A stretch of DNA of 64,000 nucleotides from assembly GCF_000321225.1 (NCBI RefSeq), contig NW_004450276.1, positions 4,692,036 to 4,756,035 on the forward strand. The letters run 5' to 3'. The translations under genes and the position numbers were made by a program. Source of the stretch: Odobenus rosmarus divergens. Lineage: Eukaryota > Chordata > Mammalia > Carnivora > Odobenidae. Positions 1 through 11,189 of the stretch are shown in pieces (position 1 is the first letter of the stretch; each line of letters opens with the position of its first letter). A model generated the notes under the pieces. The model searched no databases. It was not told where the DNA came from and worked only from the letters and a program-made list of their open reading frames with translations.

Positions 1-130
1 GATCAGCTCACAGGAAGCTACAAACAGGACTGCTTCTTTTCCTCCTAAACCTCATCTCCTAACCCACCTAGGATTTGCAGATAAGTCTTGCACTTCCTTC
101 CTCAGATTCTCTCTGTATTGGGGTCAAAAG

Positions 131-314
131 ACCTGGGTGGCTTTGTTGGTTAAGCATCTGCCTTCAGCTCGGGGTATGATCCCAAGGTCCTGGGACGGAG
201 CCCCTGCATCAGGCTCCTTGCTCAGTGGGGAGCCTGCTTCTCCCTCTGTGTGCCCCTCCCCTTGCTTGTGCTCAGTCTCTCTGTCAAATGAATAAACAAA
301 ATCTAAAAAAAAAA
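131..314 (+). mobile_element. Carnivore tRNA-derived SINE (SINEC type)
   Basis: The head reads like a decayed tRNA-Lys-type SINE, with a 'ctgggtggct' start, a SINE-type B-box region and a 'gggagcctgcttctccctct' body. It ends in 'caaatgaataaacaaaatct' plus an A-run. Substitutions in the head and tail suggest an older copy. Its insertion duplication is only weakly visible. Confidence 0.88.
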
Positions 315-566
315 ACAAAACAAGAAGACCATGACTTTGCCTTTACAACACATTTTTCCCCCCAGAAGCTTCTTGGTGGTTTTCATCAAATGAATCCTCA
401 TGTCATTATCCTGTAATGTACGAGGACAGGAAGGACCCAAGGGCTTGTTTTAAAGACCAACTGTCTTTCAAGTTTATCTGTAAAATCACTTTTTACCCCT
501 CTTAGTTTACCTGAAACCTCCCAACAAATCTACTACCATTCAGAATGGTTTCTAAAAAAAATTACC

Positions 567-768
567 GGGGTGCTTTAACTCAGTCGTTAAGCTTCTGCCT
601 TCAGTTCAGGTCATGACCCCAGGGTCCTGGGATTGAGCCCTGCATCGGGCTCCCTGCTCGGCGGGAAGTCTGCTTCTCCCTCTCCCACTCCCCCTGCTTG
701 TGCTCCCTCTCTCACTGTTTCTCTCTCTGTCAAATAAATAAATAAAATCTTTAAAAAAATAATAGAAA
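567..768 (+). mobile_element. Carnivore SINE (SINEC type)
   Basis: This is a nearly full-length copy with a damaged A box ('gctttaactcagtcg'), the typical 'ccctgcatcgggctccctgc' core, a CT-rich body and a 'caaataaataaataaaatct' tail. A-rich flanks sharing 'aaaattac' on both sides (near 557-564 and 776-783) look like the target-site duplication. Confidence 0.93.
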
Positions 769-907
769 TAAAAAAGAAAATTACTTTCGTTATTTAACAA
801 TTTTAGTTATTTTAGTATTTTAGTTAGTTTGAATGAGACTCATTCATTTAATTTGCCTATTCATTCAATTTTCATGCTCTTCCTCCATCCCCTAGGTGCC
901 CGTGTGT

Positions 908-908
<1 letters not shown>

Positions 909-942
<34 letters not shown>
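909..942. repeat. (CA)n microsatellite
   Basis: An uninterrupted run of about 16 CA units follows 'cgtgtgtgga'. It is a likely length-variable marker. Confidence 0.97.
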
Positions 943-943
<1 letters not shown>

Positions 944-1371
944 CAATGCCTGGCACAGAAGGTAAGTCGCAGGCTCAGACTGCAAGTAACTCACAAATTG
1001 GTACTTTTACATTAAGCTTCACCCCTAAGATGCTACTGATGGGTTTTTTTTTTCCAAGTTTCAGGAAGAATAGATCACCCTTTCTTAGACGAGGGTTGCC
1101 ATACAATTTATCACCCAAATACAGTTTTGAAAGTGAATAGGGGTACTATTATCGGTTATGCCTGGACCACAGACTCTCTTTTCTGAGACAACTCTTTACC
1201 CTACCGGACCCGCAGTTTGTACCCATATACCCATACAACACTTTACAGGATGTGCTGGTTTATGCTCATCTCCCTCCTCCAGATTGTAAGCCTCTTGGAT
1301 CTTAGCTTCTAATGCTCCTTCCTCCTGCTGATGGTGGTGCAAGATGGCAGGAATGACCTGTGTTGTTCATG
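943..1371. other. Unassigned stretch
   Basis: I recognise no repeat family or gene here. There is a short T-run near 1045, and an open frame over 829-1140 runs straight through the CA microsatellite, so it is not credible as a gene. Confidence 0.5.
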
Positions 1372-1551
1372 GTCAACCATGGCCGAGTTCATCTCCCAAG
1401 GTCAGGTAAAGCACTCACCTAGAGAGAAATAGGGTGTGGGGCAAAGAGCTTTTCACTAACAAGTTCCTCCACATACAAACTCAAGGCAAAAGGGAAGGAG
1501 GCCCCCGCCACCCACTTTCCTAAGGACTTGGACGTCGACCCTCGTAATCAG
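1372..1551 (+). repeat. Direct duplication, copy A
   Basis: These 180 bases recur at 2711-2888 in the same orientation. By eye there are about 13 substitutions and one 2-base gap, or roughly 92% identity. Both copies start at 'gtcaaccatggccgagttc' and end near 'aatcag', and similarity stops sharply on both sides. I do not recognise the family. It could be a local duplication or two members of one repeat, such as LTR fragments. Confidence 0.85.
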
Positions 1552-2710
1552 CTTGCATCAGGTGGGAAGCCAATCTTCCTGCACAAAAAGCATGGCAGCC
1601 TAAGCCCCAGGAACTGGGTACATCAGAACCATTCTCAAGGCCAAGAATCCAAACGATTTCGTCTACAGGACTCGACTGCTGGCCAGATGCATGGTCCCTG
1701 ATGCTCTAGTGCTATGATTTAAGGTGAATTATCGTAAGAGGAAGAAAATCAAAGTTATGTTTAAATCTAAGCACAAAAACTCAAAATATTGTTCCCAAAT
1801 TGAATTCATACACAGAATTATGACACCAAAACCTCAGCATGACAATTTTTTATTACAATCCATTTTTCCTCTGTCCTCACCACCCTATGAATCAAATTGG
1901 GGTCACACTAACAATAATCTAACTTGCACTGACTCTAGCTCTTAAAATGCATTAACACAAAAACTCGTCTCCTGAAATTTCTCCCCTTAGGATTTCCGGA
2001 TGTGATGGGAGCGTTTCATATGGGTTTATCAATAGTCCTTTTGTATTTCCCCCCTCTTTTTGCCTGCTTGTTAATGTCCCTGCTGTTACAGCTACTGAGG
2101 TCAGCCCTCTGATGTTGCCATTCATGGCAGGTTCCATGGAATATCCCTCACGCCTGCACAGTTGTAGGAAAACTGGCAGAACCAGCTGCACCTGGTATGG
2201 TGAGGACTTGGGAGAAGTCAGGCTGCCTTTGACTTGTCACTCCATTTCAGTCCTGAGAAGCTCCCGACCTGGTAGGCATTTGGAGAGGTTGCCATAAACA
2301 GTGGCCATTCTGTTTTTCTGAGCCTGCCTAATGAAAAGTAGGGCTTCTGGGAGTCGATCTTTATGGAAACTTTTGGCTAAAAGAGGCTGAAACAAGGGAT
2401 TTTGTACATGGGAAAGATTTAGGCCCCTCCCTCCACCATCTTGTGCAGTGTGCAACACAGCAGCATGGTCAAATGGTGTCTCACAGAGCCTCTAGTATAT
2501 AGCTCCCTGCTTCTGGGAGTTCAGATCCTCTCTCAGGAGTGACTCAGGAGTCAGATACTTGGAAATAAAGATGTCAGATTGACTGCTAATAAAAGCTAGG
2601 CTGAATTGTATAGACTTACCCACTGTAACAGGTCCTGCTGGTCTGCCATGGCCCCGTTAAACCTGGGGGGGGGACAGATCCCCAAACAGAGCAAGAGTGG
2701 AAGGGGCTGA
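1552..2710. other. Spacer between the two duplicated copies, unassigned
   Basis: No gene or familiar repeat is seen. An 'aataaaag' signal near 2588 and GC-richer text near 2100-2460 would be compatible with decayed LTR or retroviral-type sequence, but nothing positive supports that. Open frames here are short (under 80 codons). Confidence 0.4.
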
Positions 2711-2888
2711 GTCAACCATGGCCGAGTTCATCTCCCAAGGTCAGGTAAATCACTCAGCTAGAGAGAAATAGTGTGGGGCAAGGAGCTTTTCACTAACAGG
2801 TTCCTCCACATAGAAACTCAAGGCAAAAGGAAAGGAGGTCCCAGCCACCCACTTTCCTAAGGACTCAGACGTTGACCCTTGGAATCAG
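2711..2888 (+). repeat. Direct duplication, copy B
   Basis: This is the partner of 1372-1551, in direct orientation and starting 1339 bases downstream. It lacks 2 bases after 'gagagaaata' relative to copy A. The tract is continuous over its whole length, so it is not a chance match. Confidence 0.85.
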
Positions 2889-3904
2889 AATGGAACATAT
2901 ACTCCTGTTTTGGTTTCCCTCACAAGAAAATGCCCAAGTACCTTTCAAGGCCACAATCCACATCTGCTTGAGAGCAAAGCCCTTATTCTTTATCATTATG
3001 TTATACTGCTTCCCTGGAGTCCCTTGCATGTTATTAGTTTTCAATAAATGTTTACTAAAATACAAATCATTATTCTTATTGCCATTATTCTCACAGTCAT
3101 AAGTCTGCATTACTAAATACACTCTTCTAAAATCGATTTTAAATCTATACAAAACATGAGAACCCAAGAAACTTGCCACATTCTTCCTGGGACATATTTT
3201 AGAACAAAAGTTGATGTGGAAATATCTTCAGCTCATATTCTGAACAAAGCAAGAATGCTAGGAAATCCTCTTTCATCAATCATGGTAGTAGGTAGAGACT
3301 GGAATCTAAACGCTATAATAGCTCGTGGGTATTTGGAGAGGTAGGATTAACAGAGTCAAATATTCAAGTGAGCTTGTTTTTATAAAAATAAATCCATACT
3401 GTATAAAGAAGTTTGCACTTCATACGATTGCTTATTTGTCTGGACATATTCATTTTTAAAAATCAGTAGCAGATTTACAATATGTTTTAACAGCAGCCTG
3501 AGAAGTCACAGTAAAGTATGAAGTTAAATTAACCTCTAATGCTAGAAAAGCTGGTCCTTAAATTTGGTGATCAGTAGCATCTCTTAGAATGCGTCCAGAT
3601 GAAGGTTGTTGAGAATAAAATTCAACTGGCTTACATAATGCTAAGAACTTTATTTGTTGTTTCATATAAAGAAAGAAGTCTAACGGTAGGGCCCTGGGAA
3701 GGTTGGTTAATTCAGTGGCTCAACACCGCCACCAGGGACCCTGATCTTTCTACCTTTCTCTTCTGACATCCTCACTGCATTGGCTTTTCTCCTCAGACGT
3801 ATCACCTCCTGGTCTCAGTATGGCTAAAATAGCTCCAGGCATCACATCTTGATTCATGTTCAAAGAATATAAGAAAAGAAGCCCCTTTCTTGGATCCCTC
3901 TTAG
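2889..3904. other. Unassigned AT-rich stretch
   Basis: No gene is seen. A 'caataaatgtttactaaa' motif near 3040 faintly resembles the tail of old L2/MIR elements, but the surrounding match is too weak to call. Confidence 0.4.
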
Positions 3905-3918
3905 GAATGAGAAAAACT

Positions 3919-4016
3919 AGGGTTTGCTTCAGTAGCACATATACTAAAACTGGAATGAAACAGAGAAGCATGGGCCCCGAGCAAGAATGACATGCAAATT
4001 CATGAAGTGTTCTATA
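3919..4016 (+). pseudogene. U6 spliceosomal snRNA retropseudogene
   Basis: The sequence follows U6 snRNA almost end to end. The landmarks 'agcacatatactaaaa', 'acagagaag', 'catg..cccc', 'gcaa..atgaca', 'gcaaattc' and 'gaag.gttc' occur in order. Relative to U6 as known, about five bases are lost after 'acagagaag' and there are many point changes, so it is not functional. An A-rich tail (4017-4033) follows, and a perfect 14-base duplication 'gaatgagaaaaact' flanks the insert (3905-3918 and 4034-4047). This is classic L1-mediated retroposition of a small RNA. No snRNA promoter (PSE/DSE) was recognised upstream. Confidence 0.93.
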
Positions 4017-4047
4017 CTAAGAAAAAAGAAAAAGAATGAGAAAAACT

Positions 4048-4494
4048 CTCTCATGAGAGCTCCTAAGACACTTCCCTCATGCCTCATTGACCAGAATTCT
4101 GTTGCTGACTTTTCATAAACCAACCACTGGAAAGAATAATGGACTTTCCATGACTGACCAAGGTCATTCTTTAGAACTGAGAAGAGACCCGGCACCCTTC
4201 AAGGATCTTTTGGTTAGTAAATATATTTATAAAAATTCCAATTGTTCTATCTGTGTTCTATCTGTGTCACACATTTCTGTTTCTGAGAGTTGTAGGACAG
4301 TAATTTTGCTCTGTCCATGTGCTCATGTTAGGCAGGCCTGATGAAAACCTTTTATAACTTTGACAGAGTGACCATAATTCTGATTGCTCTAGGCTTTGAT
4401 GTTTCAATGTCTTCAAAAGTTGCCTCTATATTTCCTGAGATGAAACAATAGGCTGATTTTTACTGAGCTTCTTTTAAAAAAAACTTACAGTTTT
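4048..4494. other. Unassigned stretch
   Basis: I recognise no gene or repeat between the U6 pseudogene and the next SINE. Confidence 0.4.
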
Positions 4495-4699
4495 GGGGGC
4501 TCCTGAGTGGTGCCATTGGTTAAGCAAATGACTCTTGGTTGCGGCTCAAGTTGTGATCTTGGGTCACGAGATGGAGCCCCGTGTTAGTTGTGTGTTCAAT
4601 TCAGAGTCTGCTTGAGAGTCTCTCTCCCTCTCCCTCTGCCCCTCCTGCTTGTGCTCTCTCTCTCTCAAATAAATAAATCAATCTTTTATTTAAAAAAAC
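4495..4699 (+). mobile_element. Older carnivore SINE
   Basis: This is a divergent copy of the type with 'gactcttggttgcggctcaa' in the head and a 'ctgcttgagagtctctctccc' body. The tail is 'caaataaataaatcaatctt' plus an A-run. The sequence 'aaaaaaactta' occurs before and after and may be the TSD. Confidence 0.9.
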
Positions 4700-4738
4700 T
4701 TAAAAAATGTATAGTTTTAGAAAGCCAATATTCAATTT

Positions 4739-5165
4739 TCTTTCATTCATTCATTCAGTCATCAGTCTCTGATGCCTATTATGTGCCAAGCGCTATCCGA
4801 GGAGCTGGTTAGAGGCAAGTACAAAGTCTGTTTCCAGTCTAATGAGAGAAATTCACATAGGCATACGAGGTGATGGCAGAGAATTTGTGAAGTGTCCACC
4901 AGACCTAAGAACACAAGACTTTAATGGCCCTTAGGAGGCAGCAATGAATTCCTGTTCACAGAAAAGAGGCTTCACGGTGAAGCTGATACTAGAGAGAACT
5001 CTCGAAGGATGAGTAGGTGAAAGGACACTTCAGGCAGAGGAAAAACCTGATGCAAAACCATTGAGTCATTGTGCAAAGAGACAGTGAGGGTGTGATGCAT
5101 TTTGGGAACAGTGAGTGGTTCCTGGACATGGAGTAGTAAGGGGGCAGCGGTGGGCTATGGCGGGA
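4739..5165 (-). mobile_element. L2 LINE 3' fragment, antisense
   Basis: The repeated 'attc' block at the left is the reversed L2 tail, and 'attatgtgccaagcgctatcc' is the reversed L2 3' UTR. The following text ('cacttcaggcagagg', 'tgcaaaaccattgag', 'ggaacagtgagtgg') follows the antisense L2 order known from mammals. It is highly diverged, as expected for an ancient element. Confidence 0.72.
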
Positions 5166-5459
5166 GAGGTGAGTACATCTGGAAGGGAACTTGAACCTTT
5201 CTCAGTGGAGGGCTTTCCTTCTTCACTCTGGGATGTACTGTATCCCAATAATTATTTCATTCATTTGTAAACATATCTAGCAAACATTTCTTATGGGTCT
5301 ACCACCAAAAAAAAAAAATTGCTATAAGTATCATAAGTCTCAAAACATTTCACTTTATCAGATAAATTTCTGTTTTTTGTGCCTTTAATGTATCCCTCTC
5401 CTCTGTCTTCTGTTCATACCACAAACATTTTAAAGCTTTCTTCATTAAAAAAAAAATCT

Positions 5460-6050
5460 TTCTCTTCATCCTACTCCTTCTCAAACTAACACTCTGTCCA
5501 CCTTCTTCCCTTAGACACCGAAGTCCCTGAGGCCCTGCTGGAGACCTGTCTCCACAGGCTTATGTCTCACTAAATTCTCAACCTCTCACAAGGTTTTCTA
5601 CTTTCACTTTCTGTCAAAACTTACCGACAGTGACCTCCAAATTTTTATTTTCAGCTCTCATCCCACTTGATCTTCTTCTGATTTTCAACACTGCAATTCA
5701 ACCCTTCATTGAAACTCTTGAGTTCTAGAATAGCACTCTCTTCTCTTTCTCCTACATCTGTTATCATTTCTTCTCAGACGTTCACAGTCTCCTCCCTCTT
5801 GGCCCACCTCTCAAATATTGATGTTCCCTACTCAGTTGTCTTTCATCTTTTTTCTCATCTTGCTCTCCAGTTTCCCCATAGATGATTGTGTCTGTCATCA
5901 CAGCTTCAACTAGTGTGGGCTGATGGTTCCCAGACCTGTCTCCCCAGAACTGACTACATCCCAGCTTAGGGCCCCCTACCTCCAACTGATTCCTAACTAA
6001 CCACCCCGGAGCTCTCCCATTTAACAGATCTGAGCCTGAGCTCACCATCT
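5460..6050 (+). mobile_element. Diverged L2 LINE reverse-transcriptase region
   Basis: Pyrimidine-rich text resembles the sense strand of the L2 reverse transcriptase region in places, for example 'cactctcttctctttctcctacatctg', then 'atagatgattgtgtctgtcatc', then 'gacctgtctccccagaactga'. Frames are broken. This is a family-level resemblance only. Confidence 0.5.
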
Positions 6051-6282
6051 GCCTTACACACTCTCTTCTTCTTTACTATATTCATGTCCTGTCAATAGCA
6101 CGAGGTGGATTAAGAACTCTAACTGTATACAGAAGGATGGATGGCTTGATTTGTAAAAAGTGTGAATCAGATTAGATCATAAAATAGAGTTAAAATGACA
6201 GAGGAGGTCATGTTGCAATTCTTTGAATTTAATATTATATTTCATATCCATACTCAAGATATTGGACTTGAGAGAGTTCATG

Positions 6283-6464
6283 CAGGGCTTTTCAAATTTT
6301 AGAATGCATAAAAATTACCTGGATGGCTTTGTTAAAACAGATTCCTGAGTCCCATCCCTGAGATTCTACTTCTTGGGGTCTCATGTGGAGTGTGAGAATT
6401 TGCATTTCTAATGAGCTCCTGGTGATGCTCGTCCATGGGCTCTGATTTGAATAATACTGCCCCA
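6283..6464 (+). mobile_element. MER5A-type hAT-Charlie DNA transposon fragment
   Basis: The order 'cagggcttttcaaattttag', 'aaaattacctgga', 'cttgttaaaacagattcctg', 'gagaatttgcatttctaa' is that of MER5A elements. This is a non-autonomous, long-dead element. Confidence 0.85.
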
Positions 6465-6581
6465 AAGGACGTCAACTTTGACTTGGCATGTATTATCCAG
6501 CCTAAGACTTGTTCTGAGGGTGCTGCTTGCCCAGATCTTAGTCTTGGTGGAGAAAAACATTAAAGTGCTGTGGCTACAGTG

Positions 6582-6790
6582 TAAGTCTCAGTGGAAACCC
6601 TGCCTGGATTTTCATCCTCACTCTTACTTACCAGTTGTGTGACACTGGGAAGTTACCTAACTTCTCCCTTATTAAGTTTCCTTAAGGTGTGACAAAGATG
6701 ACCATAATCCACGTTCCCTGCGATTGTTAGGAGGATTGAGTTAATTCATGTAAAAGTCTCTGTCCAGTAGTGGTCCAGAGTAAGCTCTTA
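6582..6790 (+). mobile_element. MIR SINE
   Basis: The MIR core is visible: 'cttaccagttgtgtgacactggg', then 'aagttacctaacttctcc', then 'gattgttaggaggattgagttaa' and the 'agtaagctctt' end. This is an ancient tRNA-derived element in sense orientation. Confidence 0.85.
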
Positions 6791-6894
6791 AAAGATCTTT
6801 GTTTTGTTGGTAGTAGTAGTTTGGATGGAGAAGAACAGTAAGAAATTCAGCCAACAGATATGCTAACTCTGGCTCTAAATCTACAAGTTATACC

Positions 6895-8436
6895 ACCCTT
6901 TACTCTACTGCTAGCCCCCAGGAATTTCCCCCTTGTTTCTTGGTGATTTGGCACCACTCTCATTGCCACTCTCTCCATTACAAGAATATCTTCAGTTTTG
7001 GAAATTCCAATGTTCTCAAATACGATCCTTCCAACACCAGGCTTCTCTGTTCCAGAAGCTCCTCTCTGCCAGCAATCTGGTCCTCCACCTTGCCTCAGCT
7101 CCTCATTCTCATGGCCATACCCTAGAACTTCATCAGTAATCTGCACTCCTCCCTAATCTCAATTTCACACGTCCGACCCTGACCAACACTCACTCACTAT
7201 CTCCCCAGCTCACTCCTTCTGGTGCCTTAACTCTGCCAGTTCTGCAACTTCTGAAGGCTTTCCTACCCACTGATCCTGTCACTTTCCATTCTCCCTCATC
7301 TTTCTGACGCCACCTCTCCTCATCTTACTCAGGTTAAGTTCCCCAATCATTCATCATAATCACTCCTTTCTTTGCACACTCTTATCATTCCCCACCCACT
7401 CCATGCCATACCCATACAGCTGAACTTGGCGGTGGCATAGCCTGTAGCCACATCATCAGGCCTTACCCTCATGTCCGTGAGCCTCACTGGAGCACTCAGT
7501 GCTGTCCAGTAGCCCTTCTAGACTGCCTTGTCCACCCATCATGCCATTCTCCCAGAATATGCTTCCTTTTCTTAATGTCACAGTCCTTACTGTAGCTGAG
7601 GCTGCTTTGGTGCCCTGAGCATATTCCTCAGGCCTGACCTCTGACACCACCTTCCTGCTGTTGGAGTCTTCATTTTTTTGCCTGAAGGCTTTCTCCAACT
7701 GAAAGGCTGCTCTACCCAGGTACATGGCAAGCTGAGGAAGGAACAGGCTCTGGGCACACCTCCTCACCTACCACCATGACCCAAGCCACCTGGATTACTG
7801 CAGTGCTCCCTAGCTGACCTCATTCCCCTACCATCTATTCTCAGCAGAGCAGTGTATATGCATATGTATATGTATATAATGACTTAGGTCAGAATACATC
7901 TTTTCCCTCTTCAATGTTCTGAAATGGCTCGCCATGTTATCCAAAGTTAAAGTCTACGATGGGAACACTCCTAACCATTTCCGGTTTGGTGCTGTCCAAT
8001 TTGAATGGATTTTTGCTCAAATAAACTGTCAAAATTGGCGGGGGGAAGGTTTAAGTCATTACAACAACCAACAGTATGACTTGAACTCCCATTGTGTCTC
8101 TCGGTCTTACTTCCTATACTTGACCTGCACCTTCACTCTGCTCCAGCCACACTGACCTTCCTGGTGTTCTTCAAGCACACTGAGCATGCTCCTGCCTTAG
8201 AGCTTTTGCACTGCCCATTCCTTCTGCTGGAAGCCATCCCCAGAAATCAGCAAAGTCCCTCATTTTTTTCAAGTTTTGCTCAGATGTCCCCTCAATCAGG
8301 CCTATGCTGATCATCCTTTCAAAAGCTGCAAGCTCCCACGAGCCCCTTGACATTGCCCTCCACTGGCGCCCTACTCAACTTTTCTTTCTTATCACGGCAT
8401 ATATTACCTTCTACCACACTATAAAAATTCCTTCTT
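6895..8436 (+). mobile_element. L2 LINE, long sense fragment (5' part)
   Basis: Diverged L2 text runs through the endonuclease and reverse-transcriptase regions ('cttcatcagtaatctgcactcctcc', 'gacccaagccacctggattactgc'). It reaches the C-terminal and 3' UTR text ('gctcctgccttagagcttttgc', 'ttttgctcagatgtcccctc'). The element continues after the SINE at 8437. Some internal blocks (about 7400-7760 and 7990-8100) fit poorly and may be other insertions or heavy decay. All frames are broken. Confidence 0.72.
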
Positions 8437-8625
8437 GGGGTGCCTGCATGGTGCAGTCAGTTAAGCATCCAACTTCTTAGCTTGTGATCTCAGGGTCGAG
8501 GGATTGAGCTCCAAGTCGGGCTCTGCCCTCTGTGCTCAGCAGAGAGTTTGCCTGAGATTCCCTCCCCCTCTCCCTCTGCCCCTCCCACTCATGTTCTCTC
8601 TCAACTAAATAAATCTTAAGAAAAA
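8437..8625 (+). mobile_element. Older carnivore SINE inserted in L2
   Basis: The head is 'ggggtgcctgcatggtgcag', with an intact 'ggattgagct' B-box region, a CT-rich body and a 'aactaaataaatctta' tail. Flanks 'aaaaattccttctt' and 'aaaaatattacttctt' look like a decayed target duplication. Confidence 0.92.
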
Positions 8626-8738
8626 TATTACTTCTTTGTTGTACATCTCCACCCACCAAAGGGCAAAATCTTTGTGTAGTCTACAGATAAATTTCTAAGG
8701 ACCACACGGTGCCTGGCATGTAGTAGGTACTTAATAAT
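8626..8738 (+). mobile_element. L2 LINE 3' end (continuation)
   Basis: The text 'cacacggtgcctggcatgtagtaggtacttaata' (read in pieces) is the sense L2 3' UTR end. It completes the element interrupted at 8437. Confidence 0.75.
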
Positions 8739-8764
8739 AGGGTCAGATCAGCCTGTAAAAAGTC

Positions 8765-9020
8765 TTGTATGCCCTGCTACTATATAAGTCCAATTTTACC
8801 CTTCAGAAGGCATCACAGGCTCTTGAGTGGGCAAATGACAAGTCAGCAGCGTATGTTGGAGGCCAATTCTGCTGCATTGTGGAGAATGATGTTAAGGGGC
8901 AAACTAAGATCAGTGAGTCCCTACTGTGAGTCAGACACTGTTGTAAGTGCCCATTATACAATGGTGAGCAAAACTGGCCCAGTCTTTGTGAAGCCTACAT
9001 GGGGAGGTTATGGCTGAGAA
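8765..9020 (-). mobile_element. L2 LINE fragments, antisense
   Basis: Two antisense L2 pieces lie in non-native order. At 8765-8895 is the mid-3' region ('tccaattttacccttc', 'gggcaaatgacaagtca', 'ctgcattgtggagaatga'). At 8912-9020 is the extreme 3' UTR ('gtgagtcagacactgttgtaa', 'caatggtgagcaaaac'). The order implies two elements or a rearrangement. Confidence 0.65.
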
Positions 9021-9053
9021 AGGGTGGGAACCACAGAATTCCACAAATAAGCA

Positions 9054-9460
9054 CAGGCATACCCTGGAAATATCGTGGGTCAGTTCCAGACCACTGCAAT
9101 AAGGCAAATATCTCAACAAAGGGAGTCAAATGAACGTTTTGGTTTCCCAGTGCATCTAAAAGTTACATTTACACTAGAGTCTATTAAGTGTATCATGGAA
9201 TTATGTCTACAAAAACAATGAACACACCTTAATTTAAAAATACTTTAGTGCTAAATATTGTTAGCCAATGAGCTTTCAGTGAGCTGCAATCACTGATCTC
9301 AGATCAAATATAAAAATAGTGAAAATGTTTGAAATATTTCGAGAATTACCAAAATGTGACACCCTGACGTGAGGGAACAAATGCTTTTGGAAAATGGCTC
9401 TGCTAGACTTGCTCCACACCACAAGCCTTCAATTTGTGAAATGCACTTGCTGTGAAGTCC
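9054..9460 (+). mobile_element. Internally deleted Tigger1-type mariner DNA transposon
   Basis: The left end reads 'caggcataccctggaaatatcg' then 'cagttccagaccactgcaataa', matching the Tigger1 end. The right part contains 'gaattaccaaaatgtgacac', 'ggaaaatggctctgctagac' and 'cttcaatttgtgaaatgc', matching the other Tigger1 end. The transposase middle (about 2 kb in the full element as known) is missing, so this is a non-autonomous derivative. Confidence 0.9.
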
Positions 9461-10324
9461 AAACTACCTCAGAGGCTCCCAGCTCAGACCATACTTTCCT
9501 CAGATCTGTTTCCAGTCCTAAGCCAGTTCTGGGCCCAAGCAGAGGCTCCCAAATACATCAATCAAGGCAGAGAATGAAGAGCGGGCTTCTGTTTATTTTT
9601 CATCTTAGTTTCCTGAGTTCACGCGGTCCGCGTTCAATCGTGATGCTACGGGAGACAGATCTCCCGATCCCCTTTGCAGTTTGTCCTTAGGTTATAAGAA
9701 ATTCCCCGGACACATGGACCACGGTGCAGTTGCCAATAACAGGAGGTCACAGCTGCTTCCTCCCAAAATGCAGAAAGTGCACATCATCCCCATAGGCCTC
9801 CAGGCCAATGCTTTCTGTTGTAGCCTAAACTCTACCAGAACTAGGAAGGCTTGAGCCCTAGTCTCTAGCATTTTCCTCACTGCTATTCTCTGAACATTCT
9901 GCACAGAGCTGAGAGCCCCGAAGTTTCTCCATATGTATTCAGCTAGGTCAGCAGCCCCAGCAGAGAATTGCAATAAGCCTCAAATGAAGCTCTTGACACC
10001 AAAGCTTTGCTGAATTCTGTCAGAGTAAATTCTGTCAATGCACAGGGTGTGTGTCTGCTTCCAATCTGGAAATGAGTGATCAAATAGGACTTCACATTGG
10101 GATGACATTTTTTTTTCCCCAGAGGAGTTTTAAACATACATATCTGAAAATGGGCCACCAGAAAATTTGTTTTTGTTGTGTAGACCTTTTTTGTCATTCT
10201 AACCAGTTTATTCTTAGTTCTTAGGTGTTATTGATTGAAAGAAGCAAGGTTAGAGCAGAGTACAAGGAGGCGTCACATGCCAAGTGGATTTTTCTAGGCA
10301 CCAACAAAAGATGGGTGCAAAGTG
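9461..10324. other. Unassigned stretch
   Basis: The base composition is GC-richer than the surroundings near 9600-9960. No repeat family or reading frame of known type is recognised. Confidence 0.4.
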
Positions 10325-10515
10325 TCATGGAGTCTGATGGATCTGGGTTTCATTTTTCTTCTGGAAATTGCTGGTTGATGAATTTTAGAAGAGTTACTTC
10401 AACACTGAGTCCCTTCATCTATAAAATGGGTTTATAAGCCCACACTTGGTCGGTTGTAGTAAAGGTAAAAGATGATACATATATAAAATATCTCGCATGG
10501 TGCTTGAGTCAATAT
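10325..10515 (+). mobile_element. MIR SINE
   Basis: 'gagtctgatggatctgggtt', 'agagttacttcaacactgag', 'ttcatctataaaatgggttta' and 'ctcgcatggtgcttgag' follow the MIR core in order. Confidence 0.78.
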
Positions 10516-10786
10516 GACTCACACATGATTTTATCAATGTATTTTAAGCACAGCTGAACGGGCATTTTTCTGTGACCCACACTGCAATGGCACGAAATGC
10601 ATAAATTTTAAAGTTTCCAGAATATGAAGCCAGTTTGCTAAATTCTTGGTTTGCTTGCTCATAGCCCCAGGATTTAAGTGTTTTGATTATGGTGGTATTT
10701 ATTTACATATTCATGTATTCATTTATTTCCTTAAACAGATATGCTACTTCAGAACATGGGATACGGCACATTCTGGTGAGGTTCTC

Positions 10787-10885
10787 CTACAATACTGTGA
10801 GCTCCTTGAGGACAGGGTCTCATCCATCAGCACTGCAAGGCACAAGGCAGTGTCTGTCCTACAGGAGGCACTCAGAAAATATGGA
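10787..10885 (+). mobile_element. L2 LINE 3' end fragment
   Basis: 'tactgtgagctccttgagga' then 'cagggtctcatc' and 'aggaggcactcagaaaatat' fit the sense L2 3' UTR. Confidence 0.55.
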
Positions 10886-11189
10886 CATGCTCTGAACCGC
10901 AGTGCTATTCTCAGCACCGACTTCTAAGGGGAATTATTAGTTTGATGACATACAAAGATATTTGAAGCTCATTTATGCTCTTGTCTATTAAACCAATGAA
11001 GACAAACCCATGTGAAACCACAGGAGAAACCTCATTTACATGGCTGGAGGACAGAACATCAAGAGAGACTGATTTGTTCATTACCAGAGCTCAAGCCCTG
11101 ACTCCTACTGGTTGTGACTGATTGTGTTAAGAGCTTCTCCCATTTTTTTTTTTCATTTCTGAACGAGAATTTTAGAATGAATTTTTACA

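Noticed and set aside
3919..4016. Functional U6 snRNA gene
   Set aside because: It has an internal deletion, many substitutions and flanking target duplications with an A-rich tail, which mark a retropseudogene.
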